Below are positions 45,753-60,300 of a DNA stretch of 64,000 bases, one piece after another. Origin of the DNA: Margaritifera margaritifera (Eukaryota > Mollusca > Bivalvia > Unionida > Margaritiferidae); assembly GCA_029931535.1 (NCBI GenBank), contig JAQPZY010001372.1, positions 310,001-374,000 on the forward strand, read 5' to 3'. The stretch's first letter is position 1. Each line of letters starts with the position of its first letter. A program made the position numbers and the translations under genes. The notes under the pieces are model-generated. The model did not search any database, was not told where the DNA came from, and saw nothing but the letters and a program-made list of their open reading frames with translations.

Positions 45753-45753
<1 letters not shown>

Positions 45754-46804
45754 ATATTATTCCATTTTTTCAACTAGAAGGTTTAATCATCCTTGCAGAC
45801 AGAAAATATTTATTTGGATGTACCACCAAAGAAACCAGGCAAGTGTGGTGTAACTATAACACTGGAAATAGGCAAATACAATGAAAATATGAGATAATAT
45901 AGCAACAGTGCAAATGAAAGTACTTTGATCCGAATTGATTCATATCATGACTAGAAGTGTAAGTCTTCCAAGCGGTTAAACTTATGGACAAACTTCATGC
46001 ATGATGATATATTCATTTCAATATCATAACTAACCTAAAAGTTGACAAAGAATATAAAGGAAAAAACTGTAATTGTAAACCTGAAAAAGGATTTCTTCCT
46101 CTTCAGGCGAACTATCAATGGTTTAGAAATATTATGTCAACAAAATAACCTTTATAAAAGAGAAGACGAAAATTAAAAGTATGATACCTAGCTCATAGCT
46201 ATCTTTAAATATCTGCTGACTTTGACACTTGATTCGCACAATCTACTATTTATTCCATAATCCGACTTTATTCACATTAATAATTGTAATACTTCCTTCC
46301 AATATTAACACATTTTTACCTGGCTGTAGCATTTCAAACCCTGATTATTTTCCTGAAAATCTGGCTAGAAAATAAAGTCCGCTCTGTATGCATATTTTCC
46401 GCAACCACTCTTAAACCAAGAATATGTGACGCCAGAGAAGAGAGCCCGCCCGCTTCGATCTTCAGATGTTGAGGATATAAGAATGCATTTTTCCCAAGAT
46501 TAAAATCTTCTGGTATAATATCCAATACCGATCTTAAATGCTGACATATTTGCAAGCATAATTCATATTCATGCTTCGCAAAATATCCATACATATGTAT
46601 ATATCTGCATACTTAGTATTTTCGCATCCTTTAATCAAAACCCATTAACGTTTAATTTCAAAACGGTGTTATAGATTTCCACTAATAACAATCGTTATAT
46701 TGATTTGGCAAATACTTTTGTTGATGGTGTGATATATTGAACGGAAATAACGAATGAGATAATTGCAAAAGGATCCGAATTTTCCAAAGAAAACCCCCAT
46801 ACAC

Positions 46805-47220
46805 AAAAGGCGATCATATCAACTCTAAAGAGAAATTTTCTAATTGGTATTCTTAGTTTTGATCAGGTTAAACATAAATGACACACTTAAAGACAAATAC
46901 CAAGCTGATGTATAATTATAAAAAATGTATGCTTACTCAAAAGCAAATAATATGAACAGCATAATAAAACCAAACCTTTTCTGATGTAAGTTATATTATA
47001 CGTACACGATGCTTATGTTGAAATGGCGATGATGATAATTGTAGTTGCACACACTATTAAGGCAATCATAATAACTTTAAGATAAGAAGAACATTTTCTA
47101 ATAGAAGTGACCACTTAGAGAATTAAACCTAACTGATGTCAAATTTGAAAACTATCGGTGAGAAAAAGAAAACTTATACGCTTACTCAAAAGCAAATAAT
47201 ATGAAGAACATATTAAAACT
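46805..47220 (+). repeat. 250-bp tandem duplication
   Basis: GCTTACTCAAAAGCAAATAA followed by TATGAA occurs at about 46931 and 47180. The roughly 120 bp before each copy are alignable (GGCGATCATAT..ACTCTAA / GGCAATCATAA..ACTTTAA). Confidence 0.65.
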
Positions 47221-50200
47221 AATAAAATACGCCATGGTATATAGACTGGCAGACGATAAACCTTTTGTGACAAATCCCATAGTGCACATGTCTTTACTGC
47301 AACGTAACAGGGATATGCAGTGTGTTAATATAATTGTCTACGGAGTCCGTTGTCTGACGTCAGTGTTATACGACCAGACGGCTCATTAATATTCGGCAAG
47401 TGAACTGATCGCCCTAAATTAAATCCGATTCGGTACACGCAGGTACGATAGTGTTCGCTAATGTATATTTAAGTTAGAAATGAAATATTACGCAAAAAAT
47501 ATAAAATCGTTGATATGAATGCGTTAAATTTGCTAATTGTTCCCAACCTATAATAAAACAAGTTCTGATATACTCATTTCTTATTTAATACCAATTCCAT
47601 TTTGCTAGATTTTTGTAACAGTAAAAACAATGGTGCTGTGCTATTATTTCTCTGTCCGCGAACATTTCAGCTAAAATTAAAATTGCAAATTTGTAGTAGC
47701 GGCACTATGTGGGAAATATGATTATATAGATAAACATTCATCACCGTGTATAAGTATCATTCTTATTTAACTATACCAGTGGAAAAGACTAATGAAACAG
47801 CTAAAGCAACATCAAATACCAATATGGAAATAAAAATGATGCATTTTCGAAACTGTAGGAAATAAATGCAACTCCCATAAAGAAATATAGTAGTAATAAC
47901 AAAAGAAACATGGCACCAAAAAGATTAAGTCGTATTTACAAACTGACTGAAAATGCAACAAATATAGACTATTTGATCAAAAGCAATATATAATTAAACT
48001 AATATTTTAAATTAGACAGTTTCAATAGTGTAAACCAATAAACGTGTATCTGTTTCATTTTTAATCTTGTACTTGGGGATGGGGAGTTGGTTGGCTTTGA
48101 TGCATAAGAGCTGTCAGATAACAGATTCAGACTTTTAGTTCAATTCCAACAGCAATGACAGCATGCTTCTATTCACTTTAATGCTTTAACAATTTGCAGG
48201 AATATAAAGCGAAAAAAGTATTAACGATAAGACAATGTTGAAGATTTCGTATCTCATTTCTTCCTTGTACATTTTTAGAATGTATGAACCGATAATAAGA
48301 CTTTGCATTAAAACTGATAAAGTGGATATTTTCAAAATAGTAGTTTATTACTGCGATAAAGCTTCAGATCAATTGATAGCCATCGATATTTCTATGCTCT
48401 TTTGCTTATAGATAATATATCGATAGGACTGCATGACCAAAGCATTAGGCTAAAACTATATTAAGTTACGAAATTGACCTAGAAATAGTATTTGCACCGA
48501 GCCTATGCATTACGGTGCTATAAACATTGGTTGAATATATACTTGGCAAATACAAATAGATACATGTTGCCACGCTATGGGAAAATAACAGCCATAGAGC
48601 TATGGCAGATCTATTACTGGCCAGTTCGTTGCTTAGAAGTAATGTGTCGGATTAATCTCTTGCTCTCTTTTAAATGATGTGTTTTTTTCTCCAGGTAGGA
48701 GACATACTAGACACAAGTATAATAACCTACATATTTATCAACAAAAAATTCGAAATATTCGAATTTGTTTTTAATCTAAAGGCCTCTTCGATGATACTAT
48801 ATTGTACATATAACTTGCAGTTTTATTTTATTTTTTTTCCAAGTGACTAGGTAAAATTGCTTTGATCTCTAACATGCAGCTGACAGAAAGGATCGAATCG
48901 ACTAGAGATAGTACGGAAAGAAAGCTTGTGTCTAGTTTGAAGGTGGTCTAATTTTGAAACTTTGGACAATACTTCATAGGAAACATCGGGTATCTGTTTA
49001 AGTGTACAATACATGTATCTTATCGGGAACTTAATGTTCGCAAACTCATTTTATAAACGGAACTATTCGCACAAAACTAGAGGACATGTCAACGCTGGCC
49101 AAGGAGACTAGTTGGGGATGGTCTCGTGCATGTGGAGTAGTTTTATGTTGAGCGAATCATACATTTACCAAAGTTTTGTCAGACTCTCTAACGATTTCAA
49201 AAGAGATGGGATCAATTACGTTTGTAAAGAAGAAACTAAGTTGCTTTTTCATGTTTGATAAAATACATGCGGCTCATTACGTAGACTTATTTGTTGAGTT
49301 GCTAAAGTCCTTCAATATATGTCAGCGTGAACCTAGGCGTAACATCAGGTACTACAACTGACGGCAAAATATAATACTTCACAACTGTCAAAGATTTGTG
49401 GACCAAAAGTCCGCAGGAGACATTTGGCAAAGATGATGCGTTTACCTACATGCCTACAGAAGTTAGAAATGAACCTTTTACATAAAATTTGACGATGCAA
49501 TACTTCTGCCAGTCTTCCACGTAATTTTAAGAATATTGACAAGAAGTTAAAACTTTATAATAAAAGCCAGCATGATATGCACATATTTCACTGGAAAAAT
49601 AAAATCGACATAAGATAAAATGAAATGGGCATAATTGTAACATTCTGATATATATTTGTCTTAGCAAAACAAATTATTTTTGCTTTTCAGCAGTCACGTG
49701 TAAACTTGTGAATAAACAATATCATTACACATAAATATATGACATTTTCCGACAGTTACACAAATCTCCGCCTATCTTAATGGTTCCGGTAACGAACACT
49801 GATTACTTTTTATGTTTTACTACCACAATGTCGGCAATGGATCGAGTGTACTTTCTGGTCGGGAGTAACGTGCTCAATATTAGAAAGCTGGCCCCGTATA
49901 CACGAAACTTCACAACTTTAGTGAACACACTATTAAAAAATTTGTTTATCAGGATTTAATCATATATAGAATGTGTTTATAACAAAGCTTTATATGTTTA
50001 GGTATCTTCTATATAACTTGCATCCTATATTTCTCTTGTGAATGATTTGATTTCTTCGTTATTGAATATCACAAATGTAGTTTAGGTTTGATCTCAGGTA
50101 AAGGTTTTTGAGGTTACGTTGCTTGAATCTTGATTGAGTTTAATATTGGTAAATTATCAAAGATTAGTATCTTTAACATTTGTTAAATATAACAATATTA

Positions 50201-50569
50201 GAAGACTAGAAGACTTGTTTTATACGCGAATGGATATGTAATTCATTTCCTCGTCCAATCGCGACTAGCTGACACATTTAAAAACAAAATATGTATAATA
50301 TATAAAAGAAAATTGTATAATAACGTATTTCATATACGTTTCTGGGTTTTGGTTTGGTAATACCAGTCTTTCGTTAAAAGAATACAACAATCAGTTTTTG
50401 TATTTTCCTCCAACGCATACAGTATTATATTAATTCTTTCTTTGTAGTCAGAATGAAGTTGTAAATAAAGCATGTGCGACTTATATTGTCGACAGTGTGT
50501 GTTTTACACCACCGTTCACTGTCTAGTAGCTATTTTGTACTAGTCCTAATGATTTAAGGAGACATACTA

Positions 50570-50950
50570 CATAAAATACAATACATCTGAGTTCACCTCT
50601 ACGAAGTGGAGGAGTGCTACTGCATTACCAAAGGCATCGGCGTGGGTGTCAACATCGGAGAAGAGCGTTAGCGTCCGCACATATAAAAGCAAATGCATAT
50701 GTACAGCCTCACTGCACCTCAATTGTAGTTTCCTTCTAGTTCCGAGGCAACAGGTTCGAGTGTGTTTAGTTTCGTGTTTTACTGCATAACAACACAAGTA
50801 GGTTGTTTGGGGCGGAGCTAATTGAATTACAATGCCTTGCGCTGAGGACACATCACGGTAGCTGAGCCGGGCTGATCCTAGGGTTGGATTGGAACCTGCA
50901 CCCTTTCGGTCGCGAGTCCTGCAAGCTAACCACTTAGCCACCACAGCTCC
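50570..50950 (-). repeat. tRNA-derived SINE (distinct family)
   Basis: On minus the head reads GGTGGCTAAGTGGTTAGCTT (A box, 50926-50940), GCAGGACTCGCGACCGAAAG and GGTTCCAATCC (B box, 50886-50896). This is an almost complete tRNA-like promoter region. The body continues through TAGCTCCGCCCC and a block rich in GAGG/CTCC to about 50570. The 125-codon minus frame across it is the reading of this SINE, not a gene. It lacks tRNA folding at the acceptor, so it is not a functional tRNA gene. Confidence 0.8.
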
Positions 50951-51361
50951 TTCTGTGGAGGTGGTTAAGGGACTGGTGGGGGGGGGGGCTTATGTTGCAT
51001 ATACATATACATTTATTGCACATTCCTGGTTAAGAGTTTGTGTTTACGTTGAATACGTACTACAATACAATCGTGAAACTTAGTAAAAAGATACATCTTG
51101 AAGTTACTACAACCTCGTATCAAAAGCAGGTCACCGTGACCCATACTTTATACTTGACTGACGTAGGCTATGTTTTGTGTTCTAAATTCATTTTACAAGT
51201 CAAGTTCATGCTGGAACCATCAAACTACTAAATTGTATGCATCACTATTACTACTACGCCTTATAGCAACAGAAGGTCACTGTGGGCTAGATTTTACATT
51301 TAGTGCTTCAGCTTATGTTCTACATTTGACTCATGACCAAAGAGGTTTATTGTATATATAC

Positions 51362-51363
<2 letters not shown>

Positions 51364-51430
<67 letters not shown>
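51364..51430. repeat. (TA)n microsatellite
   Basis: Uninterrupted TA tract. Confidence 0.95.
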
Positions 51431-51433
<3 letters not shown>

Positions 51434-53118
51434 TGTTACACATACACTTACATAAGATGGAGACTAGGTGTATCTTGACGAGTACTGTTCCTTCATTGCA
51501 AAAGTAGGCCCCTGGTTCCCATCTTTCGCTCTTGTCTGTATGTAAAGTTTAAAGTTTTAGGTTTATTTCCCAAGCTCTGTTCATGCGGGAATCATCAAAG
51601 TACATCAGTAGACTATGTTGCATTCTTTTCTTGTGTGGCCTCAGTTGTAGTGGCTAATACACACACTTAAGTATTACTGCATGAACTATGCTTGTACTGC
51701 TTACTGGCACTCCTGAGTTACTCAAAGCCTGCGACCTTCACCCAGTACAATCTGGCTTCTACAGGTGGATTGTGATGATAGCTTTAAACCAGATTTTACG
51801 AACACTGATTAAAGTAATAATACAAAAATATCATTATTGACCAGTCAATATGAAGACATTAAAGCACATCTTCTTTAATATAATATAAATGAATGCTATT
51901 TTATTTTGTTTAATTTCTTTTACGCTCCGTCACAGTATGTATGCATGAATGCATGTATGTACGTATGTATGTATGTGGCTAAACTGAATTTTGGCAAAAT
52001 ATTGTGAGAAATGCAAGTTTAAAAGTTTTAATTTAAAAACTATTAAAATTTAAAATGAAGAGACAAATAATTTCCAAAGCAACTTTGGTTAGAAAAAGGG
52101 CCAACCTTTTGCTGCAAAGATCGCATTAGTCTGATTTTTTTTCCTGCATGATAATTATTGTTCACGATGGTTACAAATATCTTTATATCTAAATATTCAA
52201 TTTTCCAACAAACAATCAACAAAAAAGAGATCAAATCAGAGAAACACGACTATTACAAACATAAAGGTGAAACCACATCACACGTACAGAATAAAGTTAT
52301 CACCATGGATACTAAGACATATACTGGCATGCATCCAAATAACAAAGATTTCCACTGACCGTAAAGTATTATGTTATAACCAATATGATGATACCATATA
52401 CGTAGAATTCATGCATGCATGCATCTTTATTTGAACATCAGAAACCTATACGCAAACATACAAAACATACATGTATATACAGATATATACATTACATATA
52501 TGTACATACATACGTGGATTATGGATATTTTATATTTTGCAGATATGAAAGCATAACTAAAATACATTCGTAGAACGAGCATATCATGTTAATGTTATAC
52601 ACATTGGGTCAGAAGAATTAGAAAATGATGTAAAAGCATGTCACGTAGAAAGGATAACCATTATAAATTTAAGATACTAAAATACCAAATTAATATTAAA
52701 ACGAAGACTAAGAAGGGACATACTTAGTATATTGCAATGTATTTGCTAGTATACCTACTAATAAATACATTACAACAAAAGTGCAAAAAAGGAGCAGAGC
52801 TGAAGTTTTTAAAATAAATTACTAACAAAAAAGGAATGGCTAACAAGAAATAAAGGAAGAAAAAAGATACATGTTAAAGGTTATTGGCACGTAATATATT
52901 TGCATTTACCCACTCAACCACCTTTCTGTCTAAAACATGCGGAAGACACCATAAGTGTTTGCTCACCAACTCTCATTTGGCCGGCTGTTCCAGACTTAGG
53001 GAGTTGTGAACCTCAATTAAGCTGCACCATACTTTTCTGTTCTCACCTTGGAGAGTTTCAAAATAGTATCATGCCAGAAATTATACTAAAATAGTTTTCT
53101 TCTTTCAACAACGTTAGT

Positions 53119-53120
<2 letters not shown>

Positions 53121-53200
<80 letters not shown>
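53121..53200. repeat. (TA)n followed by (TG)n microsatellite
   Basis: TA repeats to about 53179 run into TG repeats to about 53200. Confidence 0.95.
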
Positions 53201-53567
53201 GTTGCCACGCCACACACCATGTTAGACCTTATAAACTTCTATGTGTATGATCGAAGTCGTCTCCAGTAGGCTTGTAAATCTTCTCCTTGAAAGAAATTAA
53301 CCGAACGAGAGATTGCAGTGATTTCATAGCCCACCTCTAAGAAGATTTTTGTAATGTGCAGTAGCGTAGCCATTGTAAACGTTAATTATCATGCAGAAAT
53401 AATTTAAACAAAAGCGATCTTAAAAAATAAATATTTGATCCTGATTTTTTGTTTTGGCGGGGGGGGGGGAGGTCTGGGGGTCTGTGCAATTTTGTTATTT
53501 TTACTATTTGACGTAATTTCTAATTGTCACTATATAGTCAGTATTGTTCTTACCTCACATTAGATCA

Positions 53568-53789
53568 TATACATACATACATACATACATACATACATAC
53601 ATACATACATACATACATACATACATACATACATGCATGCATGCATGCATGCATGCATACATACATACATACATACATACATACATACATACATACATAC
53701 ATACATACATACATACATACATACATACATACATACATACATACATACATACATACATACATACATACATACATGCATACATACATACT
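53568..53789. repeat. (ATAC)n tetranucleotide array with internal (ATGC)n
   Basis: About 220 bp of ACAT/ATAC repeats. From 53632 to 53658 the unit changes to ATGC and then back. Because the unit is four bases, all frames give low-complexity open readings up to about 108 codons, which are not genes. Confidence 0.97.
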
Positions 53790-53954
53790 ATCACAAGGAA
53801 TACAAGACATAAAACACGAACAAAATATATTTTATATGACATCGCAGTAAACGTACTATAATGAGTTGACATCAAAATAGAAAATACTTTATTTAGTTTA
53901 TATTTATAGACGATATTTTCCTTTAAGACATTAATACCGGATATATTTCAACGT

Positions 53955-54020
53955 GTGGTTACAAAAACGTGATATTTTTACGAGTGGCAAAGCCACGAGT
54001 TAAAGTATATCGTTTTTGGT
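53955..54020. repeat. imperfect palindrome around GTGGCAAAGCCAC
   Basis: The exact short palindrome GTGGC-AAA-GCCAC (53985-53997) is embedded in a longer imperfect one: AAAACGTGATAT on the left and ATATCGTTTT on the right. It could be a small hairpin element. Confidence 0.5.
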
Positions 54021-57000
54021 ACCACAAGATGAAATCGTTGGCATTTACGCAGGAAAACAACATTTTGTTATAATTATATTCCAAACTTGTTCAAGAATCC
54101 AAGCTTAGAAGATGAAATTCTCTCTTCAAGACAACACCCCACCCTATCCACCTTTTCGTAAATTCACCCTATTTGTATAGGCTAATCACATAAATATCAG
54201 CGACTTAAGAGAGCGGTAGAATTGGGATGATCTAATATGTCGCAGTAAATTACATTTGTGACATTTCGTTAACTATTTGATCACATCTGACCACAACAAA
54301 GTCCGATTCAATTTGCATCTCAGCGGGTTTATTATTGTTTTCAAGGAAGTAAGAGGGATTAACTTCATAAAGACCGGAACGGCGGAGTCAAATTTCATAA
54401 GCAAACACTTCATTTCCATATCTGAAATGTAATGCAGTTTCTACTCATTGGTTATTGCTCATAAAGCGCTAATTCATAGAAATAAAAAATCTAGAAATGT
54501 ATTTTCCCAATAATTTTCTATAGTTCACGCTTATGCATATAATAGCAATTGTTCTTAAACTCTGCTCCCTTCAAGTCAGATTTTACTGGTTGATAGCTAC
54601 AGGTTTTGAGAAATCTTGGACTGACAGTTTTAGAAGCATTGTTCATGCATCAGTAATTTCCTTAATAAGCCACTAAATCTGAGGTCTAAACTGAAAATAT
54701 TCAAATTATCTAGTCCACTTTTCTAATTCGTATACATATTCATATGTCTATTATAGGGTAAACCTATTGAGGGCAACTTATTGAACATAACAGTATACAC
54801 TAATTCTTATGGACTGTTTACCACTGAATAAACACATCCATTTCTATTTCAAACTTCACTGGTCTATGTAGCTTAGAATGTGTATAATCTGGAAGACTCG
54901 ACGTGGTCATGAGTTATATGCAAATGCTCGACCAATGCTAGTAAAGCATAGCATGTATTGCACTTAAGCTTCTTTGCTTAAAAGGGTGTACTAATAACAC
55001 TGATGCAATGCAAGTGCCAGGTTTTATGATTCAAACATAAACACCACCCAAGAAATGAATTTTAAATGCATACTTTAACTCAAGTCAGACAATTGTGAAC
55101 TATTGACCGTAATAACCTACTTCTTTAATGAGGGAGTAACGCTCATCAAGGGATTAAATTATATATTTAAAAAAGATATATGAATGCTAATATAGATCCA
55201 AAATCAGGGTTGATTAAAGTTTTAGTATATACAATTGCAAATGTACTAAAGATTGAACCTATAAAAAGTCCGACCATAGGCTTTTTATTAGTAAATGTGA
55301 TTCTTCTATTTGTAGGGTATTGTTAGTGCCGGTCTGTCAAGTTTGCTTCTTTTATAAGTCCTTTTTAAACAAAGTTTGAATTGAGAAAAATTAAAAGACC
55401 AAGGGAGATACAAATATGAAGACACTTAGTAATTAAAGTTTAATTGTGGAATAAAATTGATCTGTTCTTAACTGAGCTACTGTTTCTATTTTGTATTTTA
55501 GTGGCAAATACTTTAAACTAAATGGAGCTCAAATCGGCAACCTTTCATAAAGAAAATGTTAAAAAATATGAACTTCACTCTATTACAAATGATGATGCAT
55601 ATTTATATATGTTCTATTGTTTAGGCTCGATACAGATTTACTGATGGGTGTAGCTCTCAGTATATTCTAATTATATTCCGAACTATTGTTACATATGATA
55701 CCATAAAGCAGAAATTAAAACAAATATATTTTCAGAATACTGATACCACTGGAAAAGGAAACGATATACTGAAATAGTATTGATAGTTTTAACAAAAAGT
55801 ATTCATGCCTGCAATAAATTTAATATATTCTAAACTTGCTTCTGCTGTTCCCTAAAAGTAATAAAATATTGTCTAAATATTCAAATAAAAGGGATCTTAA
55901 ATTGAATCTCTCCATCCGTCATTCCTTTATTCCATTCATACGTTTTTCCTTTGGTCCGCCAATATCGCCTTCGTTTTTCCGCACAATAACTCCCTTAATT
56001 ATTATTGCATTGCAACCCAATTTGTGTGGCGCTTGATATTGATGGGTTTTTATGTGTGTTTGATTGACAGTAACCTGCTACGTTGTTGAGAATAATTACA
56101 GCCTGACCCACCCACTTTGTTTTGTGTACAATAGCAGGCTTATGTATGTTTGTTTTGTATAGGACGATTTACATCGATTAGGCCAACACACCATTTTCTG
56201 TGATCGGATGATTTACGTTTAATTTTTTTGGTATTATTATTTATTTTTCGGAAAGTTAGCAATCACTTACGCAGTGTCTTGAGAGTATGTGTATAGTTTG
56301 ACCATCTTATGGGATAAATATATCTCAACTTCAAGCATAAACAAGTGTTAAAGTGAGACTAATCCTTGAAAGAAGGCACAATATATTTTGAATCCTTAGT
56401 AAATGTGCACATAAATGTAGGCCTTATACACAATAATATATAGCTCTCTGGACTGTGTTGTGGTGCTTCCATGGAACATTAGAAAATGGTGGCTTCAGAG
56501 TTTGCTGGCCTTTTAGAGTAAACTACTTCTGAATGCTCAAAATAAATCCTCGCAGCACACAAAACAACAATAAATTATGAAAAGTTGAACATGCTGAGAC
56601 TGATTAGTATTGTGAATATATAAGAATATATATTATGCTACACAGATTGTTAATACTAGAATAATATTGGACTTAAGAATTGACAATGAAAATCATTATT
56701 TTTAAAGAGACACAACTTAACAATTTGGCCTAACGGAAAGAGAAGTTTGATATTTGCAATGATTGACTGCTCTAAAAGTTAAGAACTTGATCCATTTTAA
56801 ACTTAGTAACGGTAATCAGTTATAAAGTAAAAGGTGTTCAAAGAAAGCATTTCTGACCATCTCGAACTAAACTACATACTATTCGGTTCAATTTATTACG
56901 AAATGTTAAGAAATTAAAGCTTCCCATTTTGTGCCATAAACCTCCCGTATACCCAGTTGAACTCTAATTGTTTTGAAATTAAATAATCATGAGAGTGAAA

Positions 57001-57236
57001 GAGAATCAGACTAATATCGGAATTTAGAAGTTCGTCGGGTGGCAGCATGTCAAATTCATTCAGAAGCTTATTTCTCATCTCCAAATAAATAGGTAAAAAT
57101 CTTGGCTGAATATGTAAGTGTCAACATTTTCTTGCATGAAAACGCGCTTTTGTTAGTATATTCCTTTGAACAAGCTAAAGTAAATCACAGAGGCGACATT
57201 AATTTAAATTGCAACATTCAAACAGGACGCACTCTT

Positions 57237-57311
57237 ATCATGCACTCGTTATAAATGGGTATACTATCTATATTATCATGCACTCGTTATAAATAAGTAT
57301 ACTATCTCTCT
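57237..57311 (+). repeat. 38-bp direct duplication
   Basis: ATCATGCACTCGTTATAAAT and the following GGGTATACTATCTATATT are repeated immediately with three or four changes. Confidence 0.85.
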
Positions 57312-60300
57312 TAGCACAATATAGTACAAAGGGAGATAAATAATCATTCCTGGTGCATACAAGATAATAAAAACATGATTTAAGAATCAGCATAGTAATG
57401 CGGAGAGACAGAAACAAAGAAATTGTATTATATGAAGTTTTAATCATAAATCATCATCATTATCATATATATTGGACCACACGAGGTGTGGACAAATCCA
57501 GAAGTTGTTATCAAATCGAGTGAAAAACATATGTGCAACTTTCGTTTCATTCGAGCTGTTTGTTTCATATTTCATTAAATTTAATTTAAAAAGCTATATC
57601 AACATTTCAATAGAATATATATGCAACTGCGGAAAGAGTCGTCTATGTAGAACGGAAACAATAATACAAGAAAGTGTATATTCTTCAAATTCCGGTTTAA
57701 AAAAGCATATGTTAGCGTCTTCCTATTTGTGTCCTTTTATGTCTTCTCCAAGTTTTCTTTTACTAGTAGTAGTAATAGTAGTAGTAGTAGTATCAATTAT
57801 ATTATATCTTTATATCTTGAGTAGTAGCAATTATAGTATTATCTTTATTATTTTTCAGGGCGTTCTCTATACATGATTTTATTACAGTTCTAGGGATATT
57901 TTGTTAGTTTTGTTGTTGTTGTGGCAGTCGTCGCAATTCATCCAAATTTTATGTCAGTTTTAGTTTAAACCAGTTGAAAATATACTTTTTTTTCAACCAA
58001 TGATCCATGTAATAAAAGAGAATAGAAGTCATACTTTCTTTATTTTTTGTAGTTTGTTACACATTACTAATGTTATCAACATAGGTGAATCTAAGAAAAA
58101 ACATACGAAATGTCATAAATAGATTTTATAAACATAAATAGGGCCTCTCAGGCTCTTTAGTAGTAAGTTCTTATTGGAGGGATGACGTTGAATGTCAGTG
58201 GACTTTACCCATGTCGATCACTGAAGATACCTGCGATCACGTTCATGTAGGGAACATTAAATCAGCTTGTATAATTCGTTTTGTTTTCTGCCACATCCAT
58301 ATGTGATTCACACACGCACTGACAAAAATATGACACAAATATACCAGGTTCCGTATATTATAGTTTATGGAACACAGCGGCTTAAGAATTGTTTTGCAGC
58401 GATTATCGAATAGAAGAATACCTAGACTGATATTGGGCAAGACTAACCATCCTTGCTCACCTTCTTATATTGTATTGTTGTCCATATTTATTTTCATTTT
58501 TTTGCTCATTTGCATCATTCTGCAGCATGTTCCTCTATCTCCAACTGAACCTATAATGTGTAAAACACGTACACTAACCTACTTGTTTATTAGTATTAGA
58601 AAATAGATAATTAGAGAAATCGGACTGATTGATTACTTATTTTCAATATTCAAAGATTAAAAATGAAACAAGTATCAACTACAACAATTTTCATGTAATA
58701 TGTTTTGTGTGTTTATAGATATTTATCATTATATTTTGGTGGATGCCATTCTCACGTATTACATCAGGTCAGTTCTATCATGTGACTTCCTGGATCTGTT
58801 TGCCTTTTGCATGTGTGATTTCATCTGTTCATGATATTACAGTCAAGATCCTCAGCCCCAGGGATGTAAACTGTTCGTTGAGTCTTCATTTAAATTTCTG
58901 TAAGACCGGGACAGTATTATAGGAGTCATATTCTTGACTTGAGAAAAAGGTGGTAGTATTCCTTAAAGACAGAACATAAATATACTTTTAAATAACACTT
59001 GAAGATGTGCTGCTTAGTTTAAATAATGTAAAGTAGGTAAATATGTACACGGAACATATAACATATATTACAGTCCTTTATAAAGGGTAAAAATACGATG
59101 CAGCTTGTCGCTTGAATGAGTACGTGCAGACCAATATGAGGAACTTTAAAAAAGCAAATACCTACTCACTTTCAAATCAAAACCAGCCTATCCCTGTCAG
59201 AGGAGGCACCAGGATCTCCGATATACATAATATTTAATTGCATGAAAATAGTTACACTGTGTGTGTGATCAATTATCAGGAAAGTGTCTTTGTTTGGTTG
59301 ACTGGGTTGAGTATTTACCCGTCGAAATCCGTCATACACGCATGAGAGTGCATATTTGTGTTAGTTGATTTCTAACTTTGCTCACCATGGTATGTATACT
59401 TACAAATGAATGAATTGTGGATATTTTGTTAAAATGTTTCGGCTTGATTCTACAGAGAATACATTAGGATACGGCATTGTACTAAAGCTATCATGACGGT
59501 GGTAGTCAGTGACCTAGTATCCTTTACGCCGCACTCTTGTGTAAATTTGACATCCACGGAATATACTACTGAAAAACATGAAAGTAGATTAAGAATAGAG
59601 GGGTCACACTGAACTCCTCAAATACATTTTGAAACAACACACTTCAGGAACATGATCAGATGAAATAACATTACCATAGAAGTATATTATGGCACGTATC
59701 CTCCACAGAAAGAAACGCTTGCATTATCTTGAACAAGTACATTTTTCATATTGAAATTCCCATTGTCTTATGTTCGGAACATAAACAATGTCCTCTTGCC
59801 ATTTCATGCACTATAAAATGTGTGAAAGGAAACGTTACCTGATAATTCTGTAAGGCGACATTTCATTTGAAAGTCACCTTGAAATTAAAAACATTTTTAT
59901 ATGATCATGATATCCTTCAGCGTATAATTATATTCAAGGAGAGTGACATATCAGCATGGTACTATTCTATAAGGTTGGTGCTTAGAAACTGTCAATTAAA
60001 CATCCTGAGGAATGTCAGGTGCATACAGTTATAAATGAGTAATCCTTTAAATTTATATCGAGAAGCTAGCATTACTGTTCTTTGTCACTATATGTTATAA
60101 TTACAAATATTTCATCCTTTTTGTTATTTTAATTGCTTTTGACATAATAGGTATACGTGACATACACTTGACGAAAAATTTTTGTTTTTGTTTAAAGTAA
60201 CCTGAAATGAAGAATCCAAACACAAACAAGATACGCAGAAAAGCTGTTACACCGCTTTCCATCGAGTTCGTGGATCTATAAATTAAATAACACAACAGCG

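Noticed and set aside
50886..50940. Functional tRNA gene
   Set aside because: A and B boxes are present, but acceptor and anticodon stems do not form and sequence continues as a SINE body.
50567..50944. 125-codon open frame on minus
   Set aside because: It starts inside the tRNA-like head of a SINE and has no protein features.
53524..53875. Several overlapping open frames of 72-108 codons on both strands
   Set aside because: They are translations of the ATAC array; every frame of a four-base repeat stays open.
57472..57876. 134-codon open frame ending in Val/Ile repeats
   Set aside because: The C-terminal half comes from an AGT trinucleotide repeat; no domain seen.
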